The notes under the pieces were generated by a model. It was not told the DNA's origin. It was given only the letters and a program-made list of their open reading frames with translations, and searched no databases. Shown here one piece after another: positions 37,562 to 45,472 of a DNA stretch of 64,000 nt. The DNA is from Ramlibacter rhizophilus (GTDB lineage Bacteria > Pseudomonadota > Gammaproteobacteria > Burkholderiales > Burkholderiaceae_C). The stretch is from positions 930,001 through 994,000 of the forward strand of contig NZ_SMLL01000001.1 of assembly GCF_004681965.1 (NCBI RefSeq), read 5' to 3'. The translations under genes and the position numbers were made by a program. Position 1 is the first letter of the stretch. Every line of letters begins with the position of its first letter.

Positions 37562-38482
37562 GTGCTTCGTTTCCTGCTCCGCCGACTGCTGCAGGCCGTG
37601 CCCGTGCTGGTCGGCGTCTCGATCGCCGTCTTCCTGATGATCCACCTGATCCCGGGCGACCCGGCCGAGATGGTGGCCGGGCAGATGGCCACGCGCGAGG
37701 ACGTCGAGAACGTGCGCAAGGCGCTCGGACTCGACCAGCCCCTGCTGCAGCAGTACCTGCAGTTCGCGGGGCGCGCCTTGACGGGGGACTTCGGCACGTC
37801 GTTTCGCACCGGACGGCCCGTGAGCGAGGAGATCCTGGCGCGCTACGGCAACACGCTGCTGCTCGGCAGCGTGGCCTTGCTGATTGCCGCCGTGGTCGGC
37901 GGGCTCGCGGGCATCGTGGCGGCGGTGAACCGGTTCACCTGGATCGACAACCTGGCGCTCGCCTTGTCGATCCTCGCGATCTCCACGCCCGCGTTCTCGC
38001 TCGGGCTGTTGCTGATCCTCGCGTTCGCGGTCTGGGCCAGCGTGCTGCCCATGACGGGCTTCGACTCGTGGCAGGCCGTCATCCTGCCCGCCCTCACGCT
38101 GTCGGCGGCCAGCACCGCGGTCATCTGCCGCATCATGCGCAGCAGCCTCGTCGAGGTGATGGACAACCAGTACGTGCGGACCGCGCGCGCCAAGGGCCTG
38201 CGTGAACACCTGGTGATCTGGCGACACGGCGTGCGCAACGCCTTGATCCCGGTGGTCACGGTAGCGGGCCTGCAGCTGGGCTACCTGCTCGGCTCGGCGG
38301 TGGTCACAGAGACGGTCTTCGCCTGGCCGGGCCTCGGACGGCTGCTCGTGCAGTCCATCCTGGCGCGCGACTTTCCCGTGGTGCAAGCGGCTGTGCTCGT
38401 GGTGGCAGTGACCTTCATCCTGGTCAACATCGCCACCGACCTGCTGTACGCGCTTCTCGACCCGAGGATTTCGGCCCAATGA
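37562..38482 (+). CDS. ABC transporter permease, DppB type
   Basis: A 306-residue inner-membrane permease. Seen: the first helix LLQAVPVLVGVSIAVFLMIHLIPGDP, later helices and the EAA loop with ARAKGLREHLVIWRHGVRNALIP. It starts at GTG 37562, supported by a TGAGGA ribosome site overlapping the upstream stop; no ATG fits the family N-terminus. Stop overlaps the next permease (ATGA). Confidence 0.94.
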   Translation: MLRFLLRRLLQAVPVLVGVSIAVFLMIHLIPGDPAEMVAGQMATREDVENVRKALGLDQPLLQQYLQFAGRALTGDFGTSFRTGRPVSEEILARYGNTLLLGSVALLIAAVVGGLAGIVAAVNRFTWIDNLALALSILAISTPAFSLGLLLILAFAVWASVLPMTGFDSWQAVILPALTLSAASTAVICRIMRSSLVEVMDNQYVRTARAKGLREHLVIWRHGVRNALIPVVTVAGLQLGYLLGSAVVTETVFAWPGLGRLLVQSILARDFPVVQAAVLVVAVTFILVNIATDLLYALLDPRISAQ

Positions 38483-39384
38483 GCAGCCTGCCCCTGGCTT
38501 CTACCGCGCCGGAGCCGCACGAGGGCGGGTCCGCGCGCCGCGAGTGGTGGCGCGCGCAGTGGACGCAGTTCCGTCGCTCGCGGCTCGCGCTGCCCGGCCT
38601 GCTGCTGTTCTCCGTCTTCGTGCTCGCGGGATTGTTCGCACCGCTCATCGCGCCGTACAGCCCCTATGCCAACGACCTCGCCAACATCATGGCGACGCCA
38701 TCGCGCGAGCATTGGTTCGGCACGGACGAACTCGGGCGCGACATCTTCACGCGCGTTCTCTACGGCGCCCGCATCTCCCTGATGGAAGGCGTGCTGTCGG
38801 CGGCGATTGCAGCGGCCATCGGCGTCCCCATCGGCATGCTCTCCGGCTATGCCGGCAAGAACGTGGACGCGGTGATCATGCGGCTCATCGATGTATTGCT
38901 GGCGTTCCCCGGCGTGCTGCTGGCGATCGTGATCGTGAGCATCCTGGGCCCCAGCCTCGCGAACGCAATCCTGGCGGTCGCCATCTACACCATCCCGATC
39001 TTCGCGCGCTTCGCCCGCGGCCAGACCCTGGCGGTCAAGGAGGAGCCCTACATCGAGGCCTGCCGCGCGATGGGCATGAGCAACCTGCGCATCCTGGGCC
39101 GGCACATCCTGCCCAACATCGCCGCCACGATCATGGCCCTCGCGACCCTGCGCGTGGGCATCAACATCCTCACCTGCGCCAGCCTCAGCTTCCTGGGCTT
39201 GGGTGCGCAGGCGCCGCTGCCCGAATGGGGCGCGATGCTCGCCAACAGCCGCACCGCCTTGCTGATCGCGCCGCACCTCGCGATCTTTCCGGGCCTGGCC
39301 ATCCTGTTGCTCGTGTTCGGCCTCAACCTGTTCCAGGACGGGCTGCAGGTGGTGCTGGACCCGAAATCACGGGGGCGCACATGA
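38479..39384 (+). CDS. ABC transporter permease, DppC type
   Basis: A 301-residue inner-membrane permease. Seen: an N-terminal cytoplasmic segment, first helix LPGLLLFSVFVLAGLFAPLIAP, the conserved WFGTDELGRDIF and the EAA loop ACRAMGMSNLRILGRHILPN. Pairs with the preceding permease to form the channel. Overlaps neighbours at both ends. Confidence 0.95.
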   Translation: MSSLPLASTAPEPHEGGSARREWWRAQWTQFRRSRLALPGLLLFSVFVLAGLFAPLIAPYSPYANDLANIMATPSREHWFGTDELGRDIFTRVLYGARISLMEGVLSAAIAAAIGVPIGMLSGYAGKNVDAVIMRLIDVLLAFPGVLLAIVIVSILGPSLANAILAVAIYTIPIFARFARGQTLAVKEEPYIEACRAMGMSNLRILGRHILPNIAATIMALATLRVGINILTCASLSFLGLGAQAPLPEWGAMLANSRTALLIAPHLAIFPGLAILLLVFGLNLFQDGLQVVLDPKSRGRT

Positions 39385-40397
39385 GCACGGCCCCTCCCCT
39401 GCTCCAGATCGAGGGCCTGCGCACCGTGTTCGCCACGAACGCGGGCGAGCTTGCCGCCGTCGACGGCGTCGACCTCACCGTCCGCCGCGGACAGACCCTG
39501 GGCATCGTCGGCGAGAGCGGCTGCGGCAAGTCGATGCTGTCGCTCTCGGTGATGGGCCTGGTGCCTTCGCCGGGGCGCATCGCCGGCGGCCGCATTGTGT
39601 TCGACGGCGAGGAACTGACGAGCGCATCGCCCGACCGCCTGCGCGCCTTGCGCGGCAAGCGGATTGCGATGGTTTTCCAGGAGCCCATGACCAGCTTGAA
39701 CCCGGCCTACACGGTCGGGTTCCAGATCGTCGAGGCGATGCGCGCGCACGAGTCGGGTACCCCGCACGCCGAGCTGAAGGCGCGCGCCATCGCCGCGCTG
39801 GAGCGCGTTCGGATCACGGCGCCCGCGCAGCGCTTCGACGCCTATCCGCACCAACTCTCGGGCGGCATGCGGCAGCGCGTGATGATCGCGATGGCGCTGG
39901 CCTGTTCGCCCGACCTGCTGATTGCCGACGAGCCGACCACGGCCCTCGACGTCACGGTGCAGGCCCAGGTGCTGGACCTGCTGCGCGACATCCAGCGCGA
40001 CACCGGGATGGCCATCGTGCTCATCACGCACGACCTGGGCGTGGTGGCAGGAATGGCCGATGAAGTGGCCGTCATGTACGCCGGCCGCGTCGCCGAACGC
40101 GCGCCGGTGGCGGACATCTTCAACGACCCGCAGCATCCCTACACGCTGGGGCTCCTGGGCAGCATGCCGCGCATCGAGGAAGAACGCAGCCGGCTGCTGG
40201 TGATCGAAGGCACCCTGCCCCCGCCCGGCCGCGTGCCCGCCGGCTGCCGCTTCCATCCGCGCTGCGTTTTCGGCACCCACGAGTGCACGCTGCAGGACCC
40301 ACCGCTGCTCGCGTTCGGCCCCGGACACGGCGCCGCGTGCATCCACGCGCCGGTGGAGCGATTCATGGCGCAGCAAGAGCCCGAGGAAGCGGCATGA
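39381..40397 (+). CDS. ABC transporter ATP-binding protein, DppD type
   Basis: A 338-residue ATPase. Seen: Walker [10 protein letters not shown]-loop VFQEPMTS, signature LSGGMRQR, Walker B LLIADEP, H-loop LITHDLG and the C-terminal oligopeptide-ATPase Cys cluster (CRFHPRC). One of the two nucleotide-binding subunits of this importer; here separate, unlike the fused version in the first island. The ATG at 39381 overlaps the permease stop. Confidence 0.95.
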   Translation: MSTAPPLLQIEGLRTVFATNAGELAAVDGVDLTVRRGQTLGIVGESGCGKSMLSLSVMGLVPSPGRIAGGRIVFDGEELTSASPDRLRALRGKRIAMVFQEPMTSLNPAYTVGFQIVEAMRAHESGTPHAELKARAIAALERVRITAPAQRFDAYPHQLSGGMRQRVMIAMALACSPDLLIADEPTTALDVTVQAQVLDLLRDIQRDTGMAIVLITHDLGVVAGMADEVAVMYAGRVAERAPVADIFNDPQHPYTLGLLGSMPRIEEERSRLLVIEGTLPPPGRVPAGCRFHPRCVFGTHECTLQDPPLLAFGPGHGAACIHAPVERFMAQQEPEEAA

Positions 40398-41464
40398 GTG
40401 AGCCGCTCCTGGCCGTCGAGGGCCTGGTGAAGCACTTCGGCTCGCGCGGCCTGTTCCAAAGGTCGCGTGCGACCGTGCGCGCCGTGGACGGCGTGAGCTT
40501 CTCGGTGCAGCGTGGCGAGACCCTGGCCTTGGTGGGCGAAAGCGGGTCCGGCAAATCGACCACGGCGCGGCTGGTGCTGCGCCTGATCGAGGCGAGCGAA
40601 GGCCGTATCCGCTTCCAGGGAACGGACATCACCGCGGCTTCGCAACGGAGCCTGCGCCCCCTGCGGCAACGCATGCAGATGGTGTTCCAGGATCCGTTCG
40701 CATCGCTCGATCCGCGCCTGACCGTGCGCCAGACGCTGGAAGAACCCCTGATCGTGCACGGCATCGGCAATGCCGCCGAACGCCGCGCGCGCGTCGACGA
40801 GCTCCTGGGCCTGGTGGGTCTCGGCCAGCACCACGCGGACCGCTACACGCATGCTTTCTCGGGCGGACAGCGGCAACGGGTCGGCATCGCGCGCGCGCTG
40901 ATGCTGAAGCCCGACCTGGTGGTGTGCGACGAACCAGTCTCCGCGCTCGACGTGTCGATCCAGGCCCAGGTCGTGAACCTGCTGAAGGATCTGCAGGAGC
41001 AGCTGGGCCTCACCTACCTGTTCATCGCGCACGACCTGGCCGTGGTCAAGCACATGGCCGACCGGGTGGCGGTGATGTACCTGGGCAAGCTGGTCGAACT
41101 CGCGCCGCGCGACGCCCTGTTCTCGAACCCGCGGCATCCCTACACGCGCATGCTGCTGGACGCCATCCCGCGGCCCCAGCCGGGGCAGCCGCCGCGGCAC
41201 CAGCCGATGGTCGCGGCGGAAGCGGGCAGCCCCGCCAGCCTGCCCACGGGGTGCCGCTTCCATCCGCGTTGCCCCTTCGCGGTCGAACGCTGCCGGGTCG
41301 AGGAGCCGATGCTGGACGAGGCCGGACCCGGCCAGGTCGTGGCCTGCCACCGCAAGCACGAGTTGCCCGAGTGGACGCCGCTCGCGCAGGCGCCGCAGGC
41401 GAACGGCGTCACGGCCATGCGCCTCGCGCTCTATGCCGCGCGAAAGAACGCGAGGCCCGGATGA
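40394..41464 (+). CDS. ABC transporter ATP-binding protein, DppF type
   Basis: A 356-residue ATPase. Seen: Walker A GESGSGKS, Q-loop VFQDPFAS, signature FSGGQRQR, Walker B LVVCDEP, H-loop IAHDLA and the Cys cluster CRFHPRCPF. Second nucleotide-binding subunit of the importer. Its C-terminal tail after the Cys cluster is about 60 residues. The stop overlaps the ATG of the enoyl-CoA hydratase gene, which is thereby coupled to the transporter. Confidence 0.95.
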   Translation: MSEPLLAVEGLVKHFGSRGLFQRSRATVRAVDGVSFSVQRGETLALVGESGSGKSTTARLVLRLIEASEGRIRFQGTDITAASQRSLRPLRQRMQMVFQDPFASLDPRLTVRQTLEEPLIVHGIGNAAERRARVDELLGLVGLGQHHADRYTHAFSGGQRQRVGIARALMLKPDLVVCDEPVSALDVSIQAQVVNLLKDLQEQLGLTYLFIAHDLAVVKHMADRVAVMYLGKLVELAPRDALFSNPRHPYTRMLLDAIPRPQPGQPPRHQPMVAAEAGSPASLPTGCRFHPRCPFAVERCRVEEPMLDEAGPGQVVACHRKHELPEWTPLAQAPQANGVTAMRLALYAARKNARPG

Positions 41465-42237
41465 ACCCCATCCTCGTCGAGCGCGACGGCATGCTCGCCC
41501 GCGTGGTGCTGAACCAGCCGGCCCGCCTCAACGCTATGAACAAGGCCATGTGGGCCGGCCTGGCGCAGGCCATGCACGCCCTGTCTGCGGACACCGACGT
41601 GCGCTGCATCGTCGTGCGCGGCGCCGGCGACAAGGCCTTCTGTCCGGGCGCCGACATCAGCGAGTTCGCGAACGAGCGCAGCAACGCGCAGCAGGCTGCG
41701 GAGTATGGACGGGTGATCCAGTCGGCTGTCGACGCGATGGGGAGTTGCCCGCATCCGATCGTTGCGCAGATCCATGGCGCCTGCGTGGGTGGCGGGCTGC
41801 TGGTGGCCAGCCTGTGCGACATCCGCATCTGCGGCGAGTCCAGCCGATTCGGCGTGCCGGTGAAAAACCTGGGGTTGGTCGAGGCTTATGCCGAGATGGC
41901 GCCGCTGATCCGGCTGGCAGGCCCGGATGTCGCGCTCGAGATTCTGCTCGAGGGACGGGTGTTCGGCGCGGCCGAAGCTCGGGACAAGCGCCTGGTCACG
42001 CGCGTGGTGCCCGACGCGCAGGTCGAGGCGGAGGTGCAGGCCACCGCCCGCCGCATCGCCGAAGGCGCGCCGCTGGTCGCACGCTGGCACAAGAAGTTCG
42101 TGCGGCGGCTGGAGCAGCCTCAACCGATTTCGGCCGCCGAAGTGCAGGAGTGCTACGACTGCTTCGACACCGAGGATTTCCGCATCGGCTGGGCCGCATT
42201 CCTGGCCAAAGTCCGACCCGAGTTCGTCGGCCGCTGA
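41461..42237 (+). CDS. Enoyl-CoA hydratase/isomerase family protein
   Basis: A 258-residue crotonase-fold enzyme. Seen: N-terminal VVLNQPARLNAMNKAMW, the first oxyanion segment KAFCPGADISEFA and the second HGACVGGGLLVASLCDIRI, with the acidic position following as GLVEAYAE. Acts on an acyl-CoA in the cytoplasm (hydration, isomerisation or decarboxylation). Last gene of the operon begun by the CoA-transferase; together these imply the imported substrate is metabolised as a CoA thioester. Confidence 0.93.
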   Translation: MNPILVERDGMLARVVLNQPARLNAMNKAMWAGLAQAMHALSADTDVRCIVVRGAGDKAFCPGADISEFANERSNAQQAAEYGRVIQSAVDAMGSCPHPIVAQIHGACVGGGLLVASLCDIRICGESSRFGVPVKNLGLVEAYAEMAPLIRLAGPDVALEILLEGRVFGAAEARDKRLVTRVVPDAQVEAEVQATARRIAEGAPLVARWHKKFVRRLEQPQPISAAEVQECYDCFDTEDFRIGWAAFLAKVRPEFVGR

Positions 42238-42663
42238 GGCCGGACTTCCTTGGCTGTCATGTCGCGCCGGCCCCTATGCAACTGCTGTCTTCATTCATCC
42301 GACCTGCCGACAGCCACGATGCGACCGTGGAAGGTGTGGGCGAACGACGGAGAAGACTGTTCGGAGTTGCGTCGACGATGAATGACGCCCCTTTCGGGGC
42401 GTCATTCAGAAGCAAACTGCTGTGTTCCTGGCGGAGAGGGCGTCCGCCGCTGGTCGGCCAGGGACGTGCATATGCCAGGCGCTTCCGATATGTTCCCAGC
42501 CACTTACCCATCATCCGGCTGGCCGCACGGGGCTGATGGCTGCACCAGGTCAGCAGTGCAGCTGTTTGACCGCCAAAGGCTGGCCGACGCGCCATCGAAT
42601 ACCGCGCGTTTTGCAGCGCCTCAAGTCTCTCGGAGCAACCGGCCGCCAAAATTCCGTGGCGAT
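42238..42663. other. Gene-poor stretch
   Basis: About 430 bases without a convincing gene, between the enoyl-CoA hydratase stop and the stop of a small minus-strand lipoprotein gene. Its base use looks less GC-biased than the flanks by eye. Open frames here lack ribosome sites and family motifs. It contains one perfect hairpin (42380-42407). It may be remains of a lost gene or a recombination boundary before the polymer cluster. Confidence 0.6.
42380..42407. terminator. Perfect 12-bp stem hairpin
   Basis: Arms GAATGACGCCCC (42380-42391) and GGGGCGTCATTC (42396-42407) with a four-base loop TTTC (GAAA on the other strand). It lies about 140 bp after the stop of the enoyl-CoA hydratase operon. 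There is no T-run after either arm, so an intrinsic terminator is uncertain; an RNA end-protecting hairpin or protein-binding dyad is also possible. Confidence 0.5.
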
Positions 42664-42864
42664 TCAAGGTTTGGCAATTGGCGGCTGGCTGCCCCGGGGG
42701 ATTTGGTATGTGCATGTCTGGGGCGTTTGCTTGCACTTGGCTCGGTAATAGTCGTGCTCGCGCCCTGCACAGCTGGAGAGCGACGGCAAGACGGCAAGGC
42801 TTACCAGCAGAGCAGCAAGCCGGGTAGGTCCAGGGGAAGCGCCTGACTGCATTCGACGAATCAC
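42664..42864 (-). CDS. Small lipoprotein
   Basis: A 66-residue product with GTG start at 42864, supported by an excellent ribosome site GGGAGG six bases upstream. Seen: a charged N-region, hydrophobic core LAALLVSLAVLPSL and lipobox LSSC (Cys near residue 32), leaving a mature peptide of about 35 residues with two more Cys spaced by seven (CKQTPQTC). Function unknown. The gene points away from the polymer cluster and its start is 163 bp from that cluster's first gene. Confidence 0.55.
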   Translation of the reverse strand: MIRRMQSGASPGPTRLAALLVSLAVLPSLSSCAGREHDYYRAKCKQTPQTCTYQIPRGSQPPIAKP

Positions 42865-43027
42865 GGGTTTCCTCCCACAAGCCCAGTGGTTTGATTAGGG
42901 CAAACTGAAGCCGACCAACTCGAATAATCACAGGTGCACTATGAAGTTTGGAGACATCGTCGGGAAAGTTGCACTACACAGTCAACCGGAAGCCCACAGG
43001 AGCGCCACGTACTCAGAGAACTGATCC

Positions 43028-45466
43028 GTGCCGCGGGCACCGGGATCAAGCGCCGGGATGGCCGGCATCGTCCAGAGCGCCCTCGTCGCGGGGGTCATCG
43101 GACTGGCGGGGTGGTTCTCCCTGTTTCAGTCCATCGATGGCCGGATTGCTGACCAGGGCGTCCGGTTGAGCCCCGTGCAGGCCGATGGCCAGCGCCAGGT
43201 GCTGCTGGTCGAGGCGCCCGTCGAGGCCTTCGTGTCGCCTGAAACGGACTGGCCCGCCTTGGCCGCCAGGCTGCTTGCGCTCGGCGCCAAGCGCGTCGCC
43301 TTCACGGCCCTGCCCACGCTTGAGCCGAATCGGCTCGCGGCGCTGCTGTCGAACCCCCTGATCGACGCCGCTGCAGCGGTGGACGTCGATCCGGCCAACC
43401 CGGATCGCAAGATCCTGCGGGTGCCGCCGGCCTTGGCCAGCATCGACATCGGGAGTGTCACGCACCTGGGTCCCTCTGGTCTCGGGGTGCATCGTCACGT
43501 CCCGGGGCCGGTGGCGGTCGCCTCCAGCGAATTGCCGAGCCTGGAGCTTGTCGTGGCCCAGCACGCGGGGCGGCAGGTCCCGAGCGGCGAGCTGTTCGTG
43601 GACTTCTCCACCGGGCCGCCCGAGAGACTGCCCCGGGCCACCTTGGAGCAGGTCAGGACCGGCAAGCTGATTCCCGAAGCCGTGCGGGGACGCGTCGCCC
43701 TCGTCGGCCCGGTCTCGAATCGCTTCGAAGCCAGTGTGGTGACGCCGCTCACGACGAGGCAAGTGGCGGTGAGCGAACTCGAGTTCCATGCGTACGCCCT
43801 CGACACGCTGCTTCGCGGCACCGCAGGACGGACCATCCCGGCGTTCGCCGAGCTGGCCCTTGTCGCGCTGGGCTGGCTGGCAGCGGTTGGGATCGCGATC
43901 TACCTGCCCTTTCGCAAAGCCTGGATCACGGCCACGCTGCTCGGGCTCGGCATCCTGGTGCTCAAAGTCGCGCTGGTGCCGCTCGCGCACTTCCACCTGC
44001 CGGTCGTCGCAATGCTGCTGACCATCGCCGTCACCACGGTGGCCGTGTTGCACGACAAGAGCCGGCGCGAGGCGCGCCAGCTGCGCTCGCTTCTCACCAC
44101 GACTTCCGTTGCCCTGGCCAATCGCTGGGCGGCGGATGCGCCGATGGACGACAAGGTCTTTTGGTCTCACTTGCTGGCGATGGTGGATCAGTGGCTGCCC
44201 TTGACGCGAGCCGTCCTGCTGATCCGGGACGAAGGTAAGGATCAGCTGCGGCTGCAGGGGACGCTGCGTTGCGTGCCGGAACAGATCGCAGACAGGCGCC
44301 GGGACCTGCGCCGCCCTCCCTACGAGGCCGCGCGTTCCTCCGGGACGCCCCACCCGACCCCCTCCTTCCTGCTAGGCGGCGAGGCCGACGAGCAGGTGCT
44401 CATGCTGCCCCTGCGCGCCTCCGAGCAGTTGCTTGGCTTCTGGGTCTTCGGCGTGGATGCGGACCGGCTTTCGCTGCGACCAACCCTGGCCGACGCATTC
44501 CGGCGAGTGGCGGACGAAATGGCCGAATCGGTACGCGAGCACCGGGCCCACCAGGACCCCGCAACTGGCTTCAAGCCCGCCGGGACCGACCGTGAGCTGC
44601 AGAGACTGTCCGACAACCTGCACGCCATCGACCGCCACTTCCGGCTGAGCGAGCACATCTTCATGGGCCTGCGCACGCCTACGGTCGTGTTCGATCTGTT
44701 CGGCAGGACGATCGCAGTGAATGCACGGATGAAGGAGGTGTTCACGCGTTGCACCGATCCATCGCTCGTGAACGCGCCGCACCTGCTCGAAGTGCTTTGC
44801 CAGCTTCCGCCGGCCGGCGCAAGGGAGGCCCTCGCGGCGGTGATGTTCGAGGGGCACGAGTTCGAGCACACGGCGCGCTGCGACGAGGACCGCTACATCC
44901 TGCGCGCCACGGCTCTGCGGGATGCGCCGGCGGTGCGAGGACCGCAGGACGCGGGGGCCGTGCTGGGGCTGCAGCTCGAACTGCTGCCTCTGGCGCGCCC
45001 GGATGCGCCTGCCCACAGCGAGCACGTCCACGTGTGGGATGCGCTGGAACGCGCGCTCGGGCGGGTGGCCTCCCTGCCGCAGTTCGACAGCCTGGAGTTC
45101 GAGATGGACGGCCCGCGCGACCTTCCGCCTCTGGCCGCCCGCCCCCACGCGTTCACGGAGGCCGTCGCCGCGGTGATGCAGCTCCTGGCCGAAGATGCCA
45201 CCCTGCCCGGGACCATCTCGGTCTGTGTGAATGAAGTACAGGCAGAGGGCCGCAGTGAGGTCGTGATCCAGCTGGCCGCGCGGGGTTTCGGCGTTCCGGC
45301 GGAGGCTCTGAGCGCTGCGCTGGATGGCCCGCAGACACCGGCCTCCGGGCCACTGCGCAAGATCCGGTCGCTGCGGCAGGCGGCGTTTCGCGCCGGCTCC
45401 TTCGAACTCCACAGCGAACTCGGCCAGGGATACCGGGTGCGGATCGCCATGCCTGCCGCCCTTTGA
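43028..45466 (+). CDS. CHASE2-type receptor with GAF/PAS and degenerate ATPase-like C-terminus
   Basis: An 812-residue membrane receptor heading the polymer cluster. Seen: an N-terminal helix (about residues 15-30), an extracytoplasmic CHASE2-like domain to about residue 265 (ending with GRVALVGPVSNRF and ELEFHAYALDTLLRG), three more helices (about 270-340), a GAF-like region, a PAS-like region (FMGLRTPTVVFDLFGRTIAVN) and a C-terminal segment resembling a histidine-kinase ATPase end (GYRVRIAMP). I see no H-box phosphoacceptor and no clear N or G1 boxes. Start GTG 43028; ATG 43058 is an alternative giving MAGIVQS. It probably senses an envelope signal and controls the machinery; inference. Confidence 0.75.
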   Translation: MPRAPGSSAGMAGIVQSALVAGVIGLAGWFSLFQSIDGRIADQGVRLSPVQADGQRQVLLVEAPVEAFVSPETDWPALAARLLALGAKRVAFTALPTLEPNRLAALLSNPLIDAAAAVDVDPANPDRKILRVPPALASIDIGSVTHLGPSGLGVHRHVPGPVAVASSELPSLELVVAQHAGRQVPSGELFVDFSTGPPERLPRATLEQVRTGKLIPEAVRGRVALVGPVSNRFEASVVTPLTTRQVAVSELEFHAYALDTLLRGTAGRTIPAFAELALVALGWLAAVGIAIYLPFRKAWITATLLGLGILVLKVALVPLAHFHLPVVAMLLTIAVTTVAVLHDKSRREARQLRSLLTTTSVALANRWAADAPMDDKVFWSHLLAMVDQWLPLTRAVLLIRDEGKDQLRLQGTLRCVPEQIADRRRDLRRPPYEAARSSGTPHPTPSFLLGGEADEQVLMLPLRASEQLLGFWVFGVDADRLSLRPTLADAFRRVADEMAESVREHRAHQDPATGFKPAGTDRELQRLSDNLHAIDRHFRLSEHIFMGLRTPTVVFDLFGRTIAVNARMKEVFTRCTDPSLVNAPHLLEVLCQLPPAGAREALAAVMFEGHEFEHTARCDEDRYILRATALRDAPAVRGPQDAGAVLGLQLELLPLARPDAPAHSEHVHVWDALERALGRVASLPQFDSLEFEMDGPRDLPPLAARPHAFTEAVAAVMQLLAEDATLPGTISVCVNEVQAEGRSEVVIQLAARGFGVPAEALSAALDGPQTPASGPLRKIRSLRQAAFRAGSFELHSELGQGYRVRIAMPAAL

Positions 45467-45472
45467 GCCGCG

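Noticed and set aside
42257-42931. A 224-codon minus-strand frame covering the gene-poor region
   Set aside because: It runs through the perfect hairpin, lacks a ribosome site and overlaps the better-supported small lipoprotein frame.
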